64,000 nucleotides of DNA from the NCBI RefSeq assembly GCF_030652775.1, contig NZ_JAUSPS010000056.1, forward strand, positions 19,706-83,705, in the 5' to 3' direction. The position numbers and the translations under genes were made by a program. Positions within the stretch are counted from its first letter, which is position 1, and the number at the start of each line of letters is the position of its first letter. This stretch comes from Acetobacterium sp. GTDB taxonomy: Bacteria > Bacillota > Clostridia > Eubacteriales > Eubacteriaceae. This document shows positions 16,676 through 27,400 of this stretch, one piece after another. The notes under the pieces were generated by a model, which searched no databases, was not told the DNA's origin, and saw only the letters and a program-made list of their open reading frames with translations.

Positions 16676-17050
16676 ATGGAAAAAAAATTAACTGAATCCA
16701 TTGAGGATTATATCGAAACCATTTATCTGGAGAGTCAAAAACATGGTAAAGGCGTGCGGATTACCGACGTTGCCCTGGAACTTAAGGTCAGCAAGGCCAG
16801 CGCCAATGATGCGGTTCGTAAACTCAAAGAGTTGGGTTATGTAGAACATGAACGCTACGGCCAGATCTATCTCACCGAAATCGGTACAAACCGGGCGGTG
16901 AAGGTCTATGAAAAGCACCGGCTGATCACAGAGTTTCTGGTTCGGGCGCTGGATGTGTCACTACCCAATGCCGAGAAGGATGCCTGCGGCATTGAACATA
17001 TTATCTCAGAAGAAACCTTCGATAAAATGAAGGCCTATCTCAATCAATAA
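16676..17050 (+). CDS. DtxR/MntR-family metal-dependent regulator
   Basis: 124 residues, the short MntR-like form without an SH3 domain. A winged helix (about 1-65) is followed by the dimerisation/metal domain. Aligning with B. subtilis MntR, the ligands fall at Asp11, Glu14, His81, Glu107 and His108. The position equivalent to MntR Glu99 is Cys104 (DACGIEH), which is the DtxR/IdeR iron-type residue. The site is thus a mix of manganese-type (Asp) and iron-type (Cys) ligands, so metal preference cannot be assigned. The likely role is repression of metal uptake genes, none of which is adjacent. It sits between ygiQ and rlmCD on one strand with gaps of 14 and 26 bp. Confidence 0.9.
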   Translation: MEKKLTESIEDYIETIYLESQKHGKGVRITDVALELKVSKASANDAVRKLKELGYVEHERYGQIYLTEIGTNRAVKVYEKHRLITEFLVRALDVSLPNAEKDACGIEHIISEETFDKMKAYLNQ

Positions 17051-17076
17051 AAAATAAGAAAATTAAGGAAGTAAGA

Positions 17077-18438
17077 ATGAACGAAACAAGCAACCAGATT
17101 AAAGTTGGCGAGAAGTATACGATGGAATTAATGGATATTACCCATAGCGGGGAAGGGGTCGGGCGACTGGAAAACATGATCGTCTTTGTTGAAGGCGGCC
17201 TCCCTGGGGACGTCGTGGAAGTTGAAATCAAGAATGTTAAAAAAACCTATGCCCAAGCGAAACTGCTGTCAATCACAGAAGCCTCAGCGGAACGGGTCAC
17301 TCCGGAATGTCCATATTTTGAGCAATGCGGGGGGTGCCAGATCCTGCATATGAGTTATGCCGGTCAATTGCGGGTTAAATCAAAAATGGTCAAGGATGCG
17401 CTCCAGCGGATTGGCGGACTCAAAGAAATTGAAGTGGCGCCGATCATCGGCATGGAAGATCCGAAACGTTATCGAAATAAGGCGCAATTTAAACTGGACA
17501 ACAAAGGGATGGGTTTTTATGCTAAAAAATCCCATAACCTGGTTCACATCCAGGATTGTCTGAACCAACCGGAATCGGCCGCTGATGCGATCAAAACCAT
17601 CAACGCCCTGATTCAGGAACTGAATTTAAGCATCTATGATGAACGCACCCATAAAGGTTATGTCCGGGGCGTGCTCCAGCGCACCAATCTGCAGGGCGAA
17701 AACATGATCACCCTGATCATTAACGGCAAGGATTTAAGCCAGCGCCAGGCGATTGTGGAAGGAATTCTGGCCGGAATTCCCAATGTCAAAAGCATTTATG
17801 TCAATATCAATCGGGAAAAAGGCAATGTTATTTTGGGCAAAAAAAGTCTCTGTGTCCACGGCGCCGCCCGTCTGGTCGAACAGATTGGCGATCTGAGTTT
17901 TTCGATCTCACCCAACTCCTTCTTCCAGGTTAATTCCAAACAGACCATCAAGCTCTATGATACCATCAAAACCTTTGCTAACCTGACCGGCAGCGAAACG
18001 GTCTTTGATCTCTATTGCGGCACTGGCACCATTGGTCTTTATCTGGCTGCTCAGGCCAAACAGGTCATTGGAATTGAAAGCGTCGGCGATGCCATTCTCG
18101 ATGCCCGGGAAAATGCCGGACTCAATCAGATTGAAAATGCCAGCTTCCATCTCGGTCGGGCTGAAGATGAAATGCTCAAGATCATCAAAGAAGAAAGCAT
18201 CAAACCGGATCTAATCATTCTCGATCCGCCGCGTAAAGGCTGTGAAGAAACCTTGCTGGCGACGATTATTGAACTGGGCACTCCCCGGGTCATTTATGTA
18301 TCCTGCAACCCCTCAACCCTGGCTCGCGACCTTAAGTATATGACTGAAGCCGGCTATGCCATCAAAGCGGTTCAACCAGTGGATTTATTCCCGGGTACTG
18401 GCCACGTTGAGACGGTAGTATTGATGTCACGGGTGTAG
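17077..18438 (+). CDS. rlmD: 23S rRNA (uracil-5-)-methyltransferase, RlmCD/RumA type
   Basis: 453 residues. Adds a methyl group from SAM to C5 of specific uridines in 23S rRNA (RlmCD type in Firmicutes). A TRAM domain (about 5-65, with HSGEGVGRLENMIVFVEGGL) is followed by the cluster-binding motif CPYFEQCGGCQILH, a central domain, and the C-terminal Rossmann methylase with DLYCGTGTIGLYLA, LDPPRKGC and the catalytic VSCNPSTLARDL. All catalytic residues are visible. A close alternative is another member of the same uracil methylase family; the exact target uridine cannot be read from sequence. Confidence 0.92.
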   Translation: MNETSNQIKVGEKYTMELMDITHSGEGVGRLENMIVFVEGGLPGDVVEVEIKNVKKTYAQAKLLSITEASAERVTPECPYFEQCGGCQILHMSYAGQLRVKSKMVKDALQRIGGLKEIEVAPIIGMEDPKRYRNKAQFKLDNKGMGFYAKKSHNLVHIQDCLNQPESAADAIKTINALIQELNLSIYDERTHKGYVRGVLQRTNLQGENMITLIINGKDLSQRQAIVEGILAGIPNVKSIYVNINREKGNVILGKKSLCVHGAARLVEQIGDLSFSISPNSFFQVNSKQTIKLYDTIKTFANLTGSETVFDLYCGTGTIGLYLAAQAKQVIGIESVGDAILDARENAGLNQIENASFHLGRAEDEMLKIIKEESIKPDLIILDPPRKGCEETLLATIIELGTPRVIYVSCNPSTLARDLKYMTEAGYAIKAVQPVDLFPGTGHVETVVLMSRV

Positions 18439-18464
18439 AAATAAAACTAAAAAATGTATAAAAT

Positions 18465-18511
18465 AAGGGGTTCTGCATGTTTTGCTGATTTGCAAAATGC
18501 AGGACCCTTTA
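18465..18511 (+). terminator. Long hairpin after the rRNA methylase gene
   Basis: AAGGG...CTGCAT.TTTTGC pairs with GCAAAATGCAG.ACCCTT around a short loop, with two small bulges. The T-run is short (CCCTTTA), so it is a probable but not textbook terminator. Confidence 0.65.
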
Positions 18512-18624
18512 TAAAATAGCACTTCACAGAGCAATTTAGATGTCTTTCAGATCTACGTAGATATGGCAAATTATATTTATAGAGGTTTATTTATTGGATT
18601 TTATGAAAAAGGGGTGATGAGAGA

Positions 18625-19581
18625 ATGGAATATAAAAAGCTATTGGATCACAGCGACAATTGGCTGAAATATGCGATTCAACTTCACTTGTTCGATGAGC
18701 CAAAGGACACCCTTGTAGAAATCAGAAATGTAGCATTGGTGGATGATCGTATTCAAAGGTACCTTTCTAGTGTTGCGAATTTTCACGGGAGTCTGGTGAC
18801 AAATCATAAAAATCCTGATTTGCCGATCCACAAGCTCATGTTTCTTTTAGATCTCGGATTTGATACGGAAATTCCGGAAATAAAAACGGCCGTTGATGAA
18901 ATTCTTAAGCATCGGGACGAGCACGGCATTTATCAGTCTCTGACAAATGTACCGAAACATTTTGGCGGAGCGGGTGTGGATGTTTATAGCTGGTGTTTGT
19001 GCGATGCCCCACTACTTCTGCTTGCGCTGTTAAAGGCAGGCATGGATTATCGTGAATACATCAAGCCCGGTGTTGACCATCTGGTATCCTTGTGTCGTGA
19101 TAACGGCTTCCCGTGCGCCGTTTCCCCGGAGCTTGGCAAATTCCGCGGTCCCGGAAAAAAGGACGATTGCTGCCCATATGCAACGATGATAATGGCCGAT
19201 TTATTATCATCCATACCGGAGTATCGGGATTCCCAAGTTGCTCATTCCTGCGTTAATGCACTACTAAGTCTCTGGGAAAACAGCCTTTATCAGCATCCGT
19301 ATGTGTTCTATATGGGGACGGACTTCCGTAAGTTGAAAGCGCCATCGTGCTGGTATGACATTGTCAGCATGGCAGGAGTTCTTAGTAAATACAAATTAGT
19401 GCATCAAGATCGGCGATTCACGGAAATGATAACCCTGATAAGAAACAAACAGGATAAAGATATATTTTTTACGTCTGAATCGGTGTATATGAAATTGAAA
19501 GATTGGGATTTTGGGCAAAAAAAAATGCCATCTCCTTATTTGACCTACTTATGCTATCGAATTTTTGAGCGTCTGGAATAA
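18625..19581 (+). CDS. Hypothetical protein with a prenyltransferase-like alpha/alpha-toroid pattern
   Basis: 318 residues, soluble, all-helical in appearance. Repeating helical hairpins such as LPIHKLMFLLDLGFDTEIPEI followed by KTAVDEILKHRDEHG resemble the squalene-cyclase/prenyltransferase-like fold found in a family that databases often mislabel as nitrogen-fixation protein NifH. It has no P-loop, so it is not NifH. It has scattered Cys residues (CLCD, DDCCPY, APSCWY). A GGGGTGATGAG site precedes the start. The flanking genes give no clue to function. Fold suggestion only. Confidence 0.55.
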   Translation: MEYKKLLDHSDNWLKYAIQLHLFDEPKDTLVEIRNVALVDDRIQRYLSSVANFHGSLVTNHKNPDLPIHKLMFLLDLGFDTEIPEIKTAVDEILKHRDEHGIYQSLTNVPKHFGGAGVDVYSWCLCDAPLLLLALLKAGMDYREYIKPGVDHLVSLCRDNGFPCAVSPELGKFRGPGKKDDCCPYATMIMADLLSSIPEYRDSQVAHSCVNALLSLWENSLYQHPYVFYMGTDFRKLKAPSCWYDIVSMAGVLSKYKLVHQDRRFTEMITLIRNKQDKDIFFTSESVYMKLKDWDFGQKKMPSPYLTYLCYRIFERLE

Positions 19582-20017
19582 TGACAGTAAGAAAAGATTG
19601 ATAAGTAAGCAATCAGAACTTAAATACTGAATAACTAATCGATTGACATTTAAATTATGTGATAAAAAGGGCGTTTTTTCGTCTGATCCGTTTAAGCGGG
19701 ATCGGATCGGAAAAACGTTCTTTTTTAAAGTGTTTTTAGAGTATGATTCGGCGTCATAATTTATGATGAAACGGACTATAAATACTGAATTGTTCGAAAT
19801 ATTAACGGCCAAATCATTTTTTTGTTTAAAATGAATAAATCGGTGTATAAACAACAGGGAATGGACCCTGATTGGGTTTAAATGAAATTGACGTGTTGAC
19901 CGATCTGGTGGTCATACTATTTAGGCTATTTAAGTTGGTGACAAACCGGGCAGGTGTTTTGTGCGGATGAATGATTCAAAATAGTTTCAGAAAACCGAAG
20001 TACGTGAGGTGAAGAAT
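19582..20017 (+). other. Gene-free stretch before the chemosensory operon
   Basis: About 430 bp. It contains the terminator at 19664-19727. Further on, TAAA (19879-19882) with CCGAT 17 bp later (19900-19904) resembles a sigma-D/sigma-28 promoter, the type that often drives motility and chemotaxis genes; the spacing is one base long, so this is weak. No coding sequence is seen. Confidence 0.35.
19664..19727 (+). terminator. Terminator after the toroid-like protein gene
   Basis: A long imperfect stem: AAAAGgGCGTTTTT...GATCC pairs with GGATC...AAAAACGtTCTTTT and runs into TTTTTT. Confidence 0.75.
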
Positions 20018-22135
20018 GTGACAAAAAATTTCGAAAACGAACCGATGATGGAGGTCTACATCTTTGAAACGACCCAGAATCTAGAACAGCTGGAGCAGGT
20101 TATCATTTGCAGCGAAAAAAACGGCGGCTTTAGTCCCGATGATGTCAGCGAGATTTTCCGATTTATGCATACCATCAAGGGATCTTCAGCGATGATGTTG
20201 TTCAACAACATCGAAAAGGCGGCTCATGCGGTGGAGGATATTTTCTATTTTATCCGGGAGCAAAAACCCGAGGGCTTGGATTTTTCGGCAGTATCCGATC
20301 TGGTGCTGGAGTGTGTGGATTTTATTAAGGCCGAAATTTACAAAATCACCAATAAAAATGAGGCTGATGGTGACCCCACCAAGCTGCTTGATTCCTTCAA
20401 CTTATTTCTAAATGAGTTGCGGCGGATCTTTGGGGAAGAAGATCCGCAAAGTCGTGGCCAGCCCCAAAAACAGCAGTACTACATCCCCCAGGAGAAAAAA
20501 CAAGGCCCGCCTGCCGATGAAGATCGGTTAAATAAAGAAACCGGGGATGGTTCCTGCTATCAGGTCATTATTCAATATGAAGACGACTGCACGATGGAAA
20601 ACATCCGCGCTTACACCCTGGTGTTTGGTCTGGCTGAGCTGGTTGAAGAGATTTATTATCTACCCGCTGATATTGCCGAAAATCACGATACTGCCGCCTA
20701 CATCCGCGAGAATGGCTTTGAAATTTATTTCAAAACCGAGCTGGGCTATGAAGAGATTAAGGCTCATTTTGAAAACGTTATTTATGTCGAACAGCTGCTG
20801 TTTCGGGAAATCGAAGATGAACGACTGGATCCTTTCCGCAGGAGTCAGAACAGGGGACAGCCCCGGGAGACTTTCGTCCTATCGGAACAGGAGAGCAGTA
20901 AGCCGGCCAATCCCAGCCCGGCTTTTTCCGAAGACACCCAGAAAAACAATCCCAGCGCCGCTCAGAAGATGATCAGCGTCAATGTTGATAAGCTCGATAA
21001 TCTGATGAATCTGGTGGGGGAACTGATGATCACCGAATCGATGGTGACTCAGTGTCCCGAGGTGGAGATGATCCAGTCGGAAAACTTTCACAAGGCTTCC
21101 ATCGAACTCCATAAGATTACGGTGGAGCTCCAGGATATGGTGATGGCGATCCGGATGGTGCCGCTATCGACCACCTTTGTAAAAATGAACCGGATCGTCA
21201 GGGATATGTGTAAAAAGTTGAACCGTGAGGTGGTGCTGGATCTATCCGGTGAAGAAACCGAAGTGGATAAGAATATCATTGAACACATCTCGGATCCGCT
21301 GATGCACATTATCCGCAATGCCATTGATCACGGCATCGAAAGCGAGGATGAACGGCTGGCCATGGGCAAGGAAAAAGCTGGCCACATCCTGCTGGAGGCT
21401 AAAAATGTCGGCAGTGATGTCCTGATTGTGATCAAGGATGATGGTCGCGGCCTGAACAAGGCTCGGATCCTCGAGAAAGCCCGACAAAATGACCTCCTGA
21501 CCAAACCGGAAGAAGAAATGAGCGATCGAGAGATCTACAAACTGATCCTTCTGCCGGGATTTTCGACAAAAGAAAGCATCACTGAATTTTCTGGTCGGGG
21601 AGTCGGTATGGATGTCGTCACTAAAAATCTGGAAGAGGTGGGGGGCACGGTACTGGTCGATAGCGAAATGAATCGGGGCACCACCATTACCTTGAAAATT
21701 CCGCTGACTCTGGCGATTGTCGAAGGGATGAATATCCGGGTCGGAAAATCCCGCTACACCATCCCGATTACTACCATTTCCGAATCCTTTCGGCCAGATC
21801 AACAAGATTGTCTGATGGATCCGGACAACAATGAAATGGTGATGATCCGGGGACAATGTTTCCCGATCCTGAGACTGCACCAACACTACCACATCAAAAA
21901 TGCCGAAACCGATCTGACCAAGGGCATTCTGATTATGGTCGAACAGGAGGAAAAGGTGGTCTGCGTATTTGCCGACGAGCTCTTGGGTCAACAGCAGGTA
22001 GTGGTCAAATCGCTGCCTAATTATGTCAATTCAATGAAGAAAATTCTTGGACTGGCCGGCTGCACCCTCCTCCCCGATGGCAGCATCAGCCTGATCATGG
22101 ATATCAGCGGTCTGACTGGTTTGCGGGTTCAATGA
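20018..22135 (+). CDS. cheA: Chemotaxis histidine kinase CheA
   Basis: About 705 residues from the GTG at 20018, chosen because GAGGTG lies 6 nt upstream; the GTG at 20009 overlaps that site. Domains in order: P1 Hpt with phospho-His in FMHTIKGSSAMM (near residue 51), a linker, a P2-like response-regulator-docking domain (about 180-270), a second linker, P3 dimerisation, P4 ATPase with IIRNAIDHGIES (N box), DDGRGLN (G1) and GFSTKES...SGRGVGMDVV (F/G2), and the P5 CheW-like domain. It is therefore complete and should phosphorylate CheY-type receivers in response to receptors. The operon continues with cheW, a receptor, a hybrid kinase and a receiver protein. No cheB or cheY of flagellar type is present. 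Confidence 0.96.
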   Translation: MTKNFENEPMMEVYIFETTQNLEQLEQVIICSEKNGGFSPDDVSEIFRFMHTIKGSSAMMLFNNIEKAAHAVEDIFYFIREQKPEGLDFSAVSDLVLECVDFIKAEIYKITNKNEADGDPTKLLDSFNLFLNELRRIFGEEDPQSRGQPQKQQYYIPQEKKQGPPADEDRLNKETGDGSCYQVIIQYEDDCTMENIRAYTLVFGLAELVEEIYYLPADIAENHDTAAYIRENGFEIYFKTELGYEEIKAHFENVIYVEQLLFREIEDERLDPFRRSQNRGQPRETFVLSEQESSKPANPSPAFSEDTQKNNPSAAQKMISVNVDKLDNLMNLVGELMITESMVTQCPEVEMIQSENFHKASIELHKITVELQDMVMAIRMVPLSTTFVKMNRIVRDMCKKLNREVVLDLSGEETEVDKNIIEHISDPLMHIIRNAIDHGIESEDERLAMGKEKAGHILLEAKNVGSDVLIVIKDDGRGLNKARILEKARQNDLLTKPEEEMSDREIYKLILLPGFSTKESITEFSGRGVGMDVVTKNLEEVGGTVLVDSEMNRGTTITLKIPLTLAIVEGMNIRVGKSRYTIPITTISESFRPDQQDCLMDPDNNEMVMIRGQCFPILRLHQHYHIKNAETDLTKGILIMVEQEEKVVCVFADELLGQQQVVVKSLPNYVNSMKKILGLAGCTLLPDGSISLIMDISGLTGLRVQ

Positions 22136-22169
22136 CAGTATTTAATCTGATTTAGATAGGAGTTGTACG

Positions 22170-22691
22170 ATGATCAAAGAAATAGCTGAAGAGCTTGATC
22201 AGGACGACGATCAGCAAGGGATGTATTTAACTTTTGAGCTGGCCAATGAGTATTATGGATTGTGGGTCGGTTATGTTACTGAGATTATCGGCATCCTGCC
22301 GTTTACCGAAGTGCCGGAACTGCCAGCCTATGTCCGGGGGATCTTTAACCTTCGCGGCCGGATTATTCCGTTAATGGATATGCGGCTGCGGTTTCAAAAG
22401 AAATTCGTAAAATATGATGAGCGGTCGTGTGTGATTGTCATCGATGTGGCCGAAAATACTGTCGGATTGATTGTCGACAGTGTCTCCGAGGTGATTACCT
22501 TTTCCGAAGCGGACATCATTGAACAGCCGATGCTCAGCTCCGGAGTCTCCAACCAGTTTGTCAAAAGCATCGGCAAGGTGGGCAATGAGGTCAAACTGCT
22601 GCTGGACTGCGACAAATTATTATCCAATCATGAAATTGAAACAATAATAAATGAGAAAGATGAGGGGTACGTAGATGAAATGGTTTTATAA
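22170..22691 (+). CDS. cheW: CheW coupling protein
   Basis: 173 residues, a single CheW domain that links chemoreceptors to CheA. Landmarks are [35 protein letters not shown] and the [12 protein letters not shown] segment. A TAGGAG site precedes the start. Its last 17 bp overlap the start of the receptor gene downstream, so their translation is coupled, which suits fixed stoichiometry. Confidence 0.95.
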   Translation: MIKEIAEELDQDDDQQGMYLTFELANEYYGLWVGYVTEIIGILPFTEVPELPAYVRGIFNLRGRIIPLMDMRLRFQKKFVKYDERSCVIVIDVAENTVGLIVDSVSEVITFSEADIIEQPMLSSGVSNQFVKSIGKVGNEVKLLLDCDKLLSNHEIETIINEKDEGYVDEMVL

Positions 22692-24399
22692 TCTGAAAAT
22701 TGGCACAAAATTGATTCTCGGTTTTGTTATAGTCGCATTGATTGCCGGCGGGATTGGGGTGATGGGAGTAATCAACATCAAGACAGTCGACCGCCAGGAT
22801 ACCTATCTTTATGAAAGAATGACCGTGCCATTTGGCGAACTGATTTATATAACAGAATCGATTAAAGTGATCGGTAATGATATGGATGATATTATTTTAT
22901 CCGGAAATAGTGATGAAATCGCCCGGCTTGAAGCCAGTATCCAGGAACAGAATACAGTGTTTGACACCAATTTGAAGAGTTTTCAGACAACTTTGGTTTC
23001 TGAAGAAGGCGTCAAACTGATGGAAAGCCTTTTTTCTCAAAAAGAAAAGATGGACAAGGCCATAGCTGAAATAATTACCCTGGTCAGACAGGGCAAGCAG
23101 GCTGAAGCCATTGCCCTGATGAAAAACGGCGATTTTGCCAGTGCTGCTGCTCAGATGGATAGCGATTTTGCACGAATAATTGAAATCAAACTCAAGGTGG
23201 CCGCAGAAACTGCCGCCGGTAATACCGCCATTGCCAATTCGTCCACTTTCATGACCATTGTATTAATTGTTATTGGGATGATCCTGTCCATTGTTTTGGG
23301 TATTTTTATTGCTTCAACCATTAAAAAACCCGTTCTTAAAATAGTTGATGCCTCCAAACGCATGGCCGACGGGGATCTGGATGTAACCATTGATATTGGT
23401 ACCAAAGACGAAATGGGTGATCTGGCTAGTGCCTTTAATCGCATGGCCGCCAATATCAATGAGGTGATGGTCAATATCAACGAAGCCACCGAACAGGTTG
23501 CCTCGGGTTCCCGACAGGTTTCTGATTCCAGTATTTCGCTATCGCAGGGTGCCACCGAGCAGGCCAGTTCGATTGAAGAACTGACCGCATCCATCGAAGA
23601 GATTGCTTCCCAGACCCGGCTTAATGCCGAGAATGCTGATCAGGCCAATCAGTTGGCCGAAGATACCAAAGAGAATGCCAGTCAGGGAAACAGCCGGATG
23701 CAGCAGATGCTGGGCTCCATGGAAGATATCAGCGAATCATCCAACAATATCTCTAAGATCATTAAGGTGATTGATGAAATCGCCTTCCAGACCAATATTC
23801 TGGCTCTTAATGCGGCCGTAGAAGCAGCCAAGGCCGGACAAAACGGCAAAGGTTTCGCCGTGGTTGCGGTAGAAGTCAGAAACCTGGCCGCCCGGTCAGC
23901 CAGTGCGGCCAAAGAAACCACCGCCCTGATTGAAGGCTCGATTAAAAAGGTCGAAGGCGGTACCAAAATCGCCAATGAAACCGCTGCAGCGCTCGTCCGA
24001 ATTGTCGATTCCATTGAAAAGGTCTATGGCTTGGTTACCAATATTTCAGTAGCTTCCAATGAACAGGCCATTGGGGTGGAACAGATCAATCAGGGTATTA
24101 CGCAGATTGCCAATGTCGTTCAGGCCACCTCGGCTACCTCCCAGGAAACCGCCGCCGCCAGCGAAGAACTGGCCAGTCAGGCGGAAATGCTCAAAGAGCA
24201 GGTAGCCCGCTTTAAATTAAAACGGGGGGGCTTTAGGGGTGCCGAAAGCTATGAAAATATGAGCCCGGAAATGCTGCGGATGTTCGAAAACATGAAAGAA
24301 CAGAACCGTCAGACCGTAAAAAAGCGAAGTGACTATGGCGGTCATGTGCCGGCGGCCAAAACCATCATCCTCAGTGATGATGAGTTTGGCAAGTACTGA
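22675..24399 (+). CDS. Methyl-accepting chemotaxis protein (chemoreceptor)
   Basis: 574 residues. One transmembrane helix at 10-32, an extracytoplasmic four-helix-bundle sensor (about 33-185), a second transmembrane helix (about 190-212), a HAMP domain (about 213-268), then the long signalling bundle. Its hairpin tip is in [20 protein letters not shown], with [13 protein letters not shown] following. The C-terminus (ending FGKY) has no NWETF-type pentapeptide for tethering CheR. The start overlaps cheW. It is the likely dedicated input of this CheA/CheW pair; the ligand is unknown. Confidence 0.95.
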   Translation: MKWFYNLKIGTKLILGFVIVALIAGGIGVMGVINIKTVDRQDTYLYERMTVPFGELIYITESIKVIGNDMDDIILSGNSDEIARLEASIQEQNTVFDTNLKSFQTTLVSEEGVKLMESLFSQKEKMDKAIAEIITLVRQGKQAEAIALMKNGDFASAAAQMDSDFARIIEIKLKVAAETAAGNTAIANSSTFMTIVLIVIGMILSIVLGIFIASTIKKPVLKIVDASKRMADGDLDVTIDIGTKDEMGDLASAFNRMAANINEVMVNINEATEQVASGSRQVSDSSISLSQGATEQASSIEELTASIEEIASQTRLNAENADQANQLAEDTKENASQGNSRMQQMLGSMEDISESSNNISKIIKVIDEIAFQTNILALNAAVEAAKAGQNGKGFAVVAVEVRNLAARSASAAKETTALIEGSIKKVEGGTKIANETAAALVRIVDSIEKVYGLVTNISVASNEQAIGVEQINQGITQIANVVQATSATSQETAAASEELASQAEMLKEQVARFKLKRGGFRGAESYENMSPEMLRMFENMKEQNRQTVKKRSDYGGHVPAAKTIILSDDEFGKY

Positions 24400-24453
24400 A
24401 CCGCAAATCATGGCACTATTATTATCTAAAATCTATTTGTCTGGAGAAATCTA

Positions 24454-27400
24454 ATGGACGAAATGAGACAGCATATTGAGAAAAAGGATAAAGCCTGGCT
24501 GGTATCAACTCTGAATAGCGCTGGTGATGCGATCATGACTTGTGAGGTGGATGATCGGTTGGATTTTGCCAATGCCGAGGCATTAAAGATTCTCGGCTTG
24601 GATTTGTCTGAAATACTGGGTAAGCCGTTTTTGGATGTCTTCAAAGTATACCGGGATGGTCATGAAGGGTTGGTTCAACTCTGGCCTCGGGAGCAAATGG
24701 ACGGAGTGCTGGATAATATCGGCTTGCCGAGACGTTCTTACTATTTAAAACCTGATCGTAGCAAATGCTATCTGTCCGCCCACTTGTCCCCGCTGTTATC
24801 AGAAAGTGGGGACTACATGGGAAAGGTGGTGGTATTTCGGGATATTTCTAAAATCATTGAAACCGAAAAAGAAATCAAAAAAGAACGAAATAATTTAAAA
24901 ATAATGTTTGATCTGCTGCCCACCAGCATGATGGTTGTAGATGATGACCGTTTAATCAATCGGGTCAACCGGGCTTTTCTTAAAACCTTTAATCTCGACG
25001 CATCCCAGGTCATCGGAAAGGCCTTTGGTGATGCCCTGGGATGCGTATTCTGTACAAATGGCGGCTGTGGTTATTCGCTTAACTGCCAATTCTGTCATTT
25101 CCAGAATACCGTTATCGGCGTTCTAGAAAATAACAAAATGGTCCGGGATAAATCCATCAAAGTCAATTTTATGAATGGTCGCAACGAAGAAAACCGCTAT
25201 TTAAATGTCAGTGTCCTGCCGATTATCACCGCCAAACATAGCGAGTACATCGTTACGATGGAAGATATAACCGAGCAGGTTTATTATGAAAAGGGATTGA
25301 AAGAAGCGCGGGAATCCAGTCTCGCAATTTTAGACAGTTTACCGGTGATGATTTATCGGATCGACCGCGATCATCGTTGTGATTTTATTAATCAGACCTT
25401 TAAGGCTTTTATGAATATTTCACGGGAGTCCTTTCTGGCAGATCTGCGCCTCCACATGAATACTACAGATCATAGCCGTTTTATTGATACCCTAAAACGG
25501 TTCCTCAAAGAAAAGTCGAATTTTTATATGGAATTAGAACTGCTGGCGCCAAATAACACCTACCGTACTTTTCGGGTGATGGGACGGCCTTTCTATGATA
25601 AAAATCAGGAATACGCTGGGATGATTGGCCTGTTTTTGGATATTCATGATGAACGGTTTGCTGAAGAGCTGTTTATTAAAAGTCAGAAAAAGTATTTTTC
25701 GCTATTCAAATATATGGATAGCAGCATTTCCTATTTTAAAGCACTATATGATGGCAATCAAAAACTCATCGATGCCGAACTGGTGGAAATGAATCTGGCC
25801 ACCGAAAAACTATTTGGGGTTAAACGAGACGCAGTGATCGGTCACAAGCTGTCCGAAATGGGCTTTCTGGAAATTGAAGAAAGCCAGGGACTGTTCAATC
25901 GCTTCCAGGAAGTCCTCGCTCACGGCGAAAATATTCATCTGGAAGAATACTACATGATCCGCTTAAAAAAATGGGTGGAAGGTTCCATTTACAGTCCCGA
26001 AGCTGGTTACATTGCCGTGCTGGCTTCGGATATGGACAGCAAGAAAAAAACCGAAATCAAGCTGAAACAGGCGATTGAACGATCAGAAGAAGCCAATCGG
26101 GCAAAAAGTGAATTTTTGGCCAATATGAGCCATGAAATCCGTACCCCACTGAACGGGATTGTCGGGATGATTGATCTGACTGCCCTGGAACCCCTTTCTG
26201 AAGAACAGCAGGATAATCTGCGAACCGCTAAGGGTTGCGTGACTTCACTGATCGGGATTATTAATGATATCCTGGATTTTGCCAAAATGGAGGCTGGCAA
26301 ACTGATGATCAATCCGGGCAGCTTCAACCTTATGGATCTGATCGAATCCACGGTCAAAGCTCATAAAAAACACGCCCTCGAAAAATGTCTGGAGATGACC
26401 ATCAGCTATGAAAACATCATCTCGAATTATGTTATCGGTGACAGCATGCGGATAAAGCAGATTATTAATAATATCCTCAGCAATGCGATTAAATTCACTA
26501 ATGTCGGATCCGTTAAAATCACCGTCAGTCAAGAAGTGCTGCCTGATAAAATCGATGAAATCATTCAGAAGATCACCATCACTGATACCGGAATTGGGAT
26601 CGCAGCCAAGGACTATTCGATGCTGTTCAAGAGCTTTACCCAGATTGATGGTTCCTACACCAGGGAATATGGGGGTACCGGTCTGGGGCTGGTCATTACT
26701 AAACAACTCCTCGAAATGATGGATGGGAGTGTGACCTTTAGCAGTCAATTAGGGGTTGGTAGCACTTTTTCTGTTTTGCTGCCGATGTTTACCACCAAAA
26801 AACTGGGCGAGACAGTCACGGAATTTTGCGAGGCGGTCAGCTTTTCCGGGGATCGGGTGTTACTGGTTGAAGATGACCGGGTCAATCAGCTCGTCATCAC
26901 AAAGATGCTCGAAAGTTTTGACGCAACCGTTGATGTGGCCGAAAACGGTTTAGCCGGTGTTAAAGCAGCGTCACGAAAAAGCTATGACATCATTCTCATG
27001 GATGTCCAGATGCCAGTGATGGACGGGATCAAAGCGACTCAGCTGATTCGCAGATTGGAGAAAAAAACGGAACCTGATTTTACCGCAGACGAAGTGGAAT
27101 CGCCACTGAATCGCAAAACCCCGATTATTGCCCTGACGGCCTTTGCCCTCAAAGGGGATGAAGCGATTTTTAAAGCCAGCGGTATGGATGGTTATTTATC
27201 TAAGCCCCTGGATCGCTACCAGATGCAGATACTCTTAAAAGAATATCTTGGGAAGAAGGAAAAAGACGAGATAAAACAGCTTCAAACGATGATCAACAGC
27301 TTTTATGAAAAAGAAAACGAACGCATTGGATCTGGTTCGGCCGGGGCGTTAACGGTTGATGAAAAAGAAAAACGGGATGTCGATCAGAAAATTGACAGCC

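Noticed and set aside
18625..19581. NifH (nitrogenase iron protein) for the toroid-like protein
   Set aside because: Related proteins carry that label in databases, but there is no P-loop or cluster cysteine pair as in NifH.
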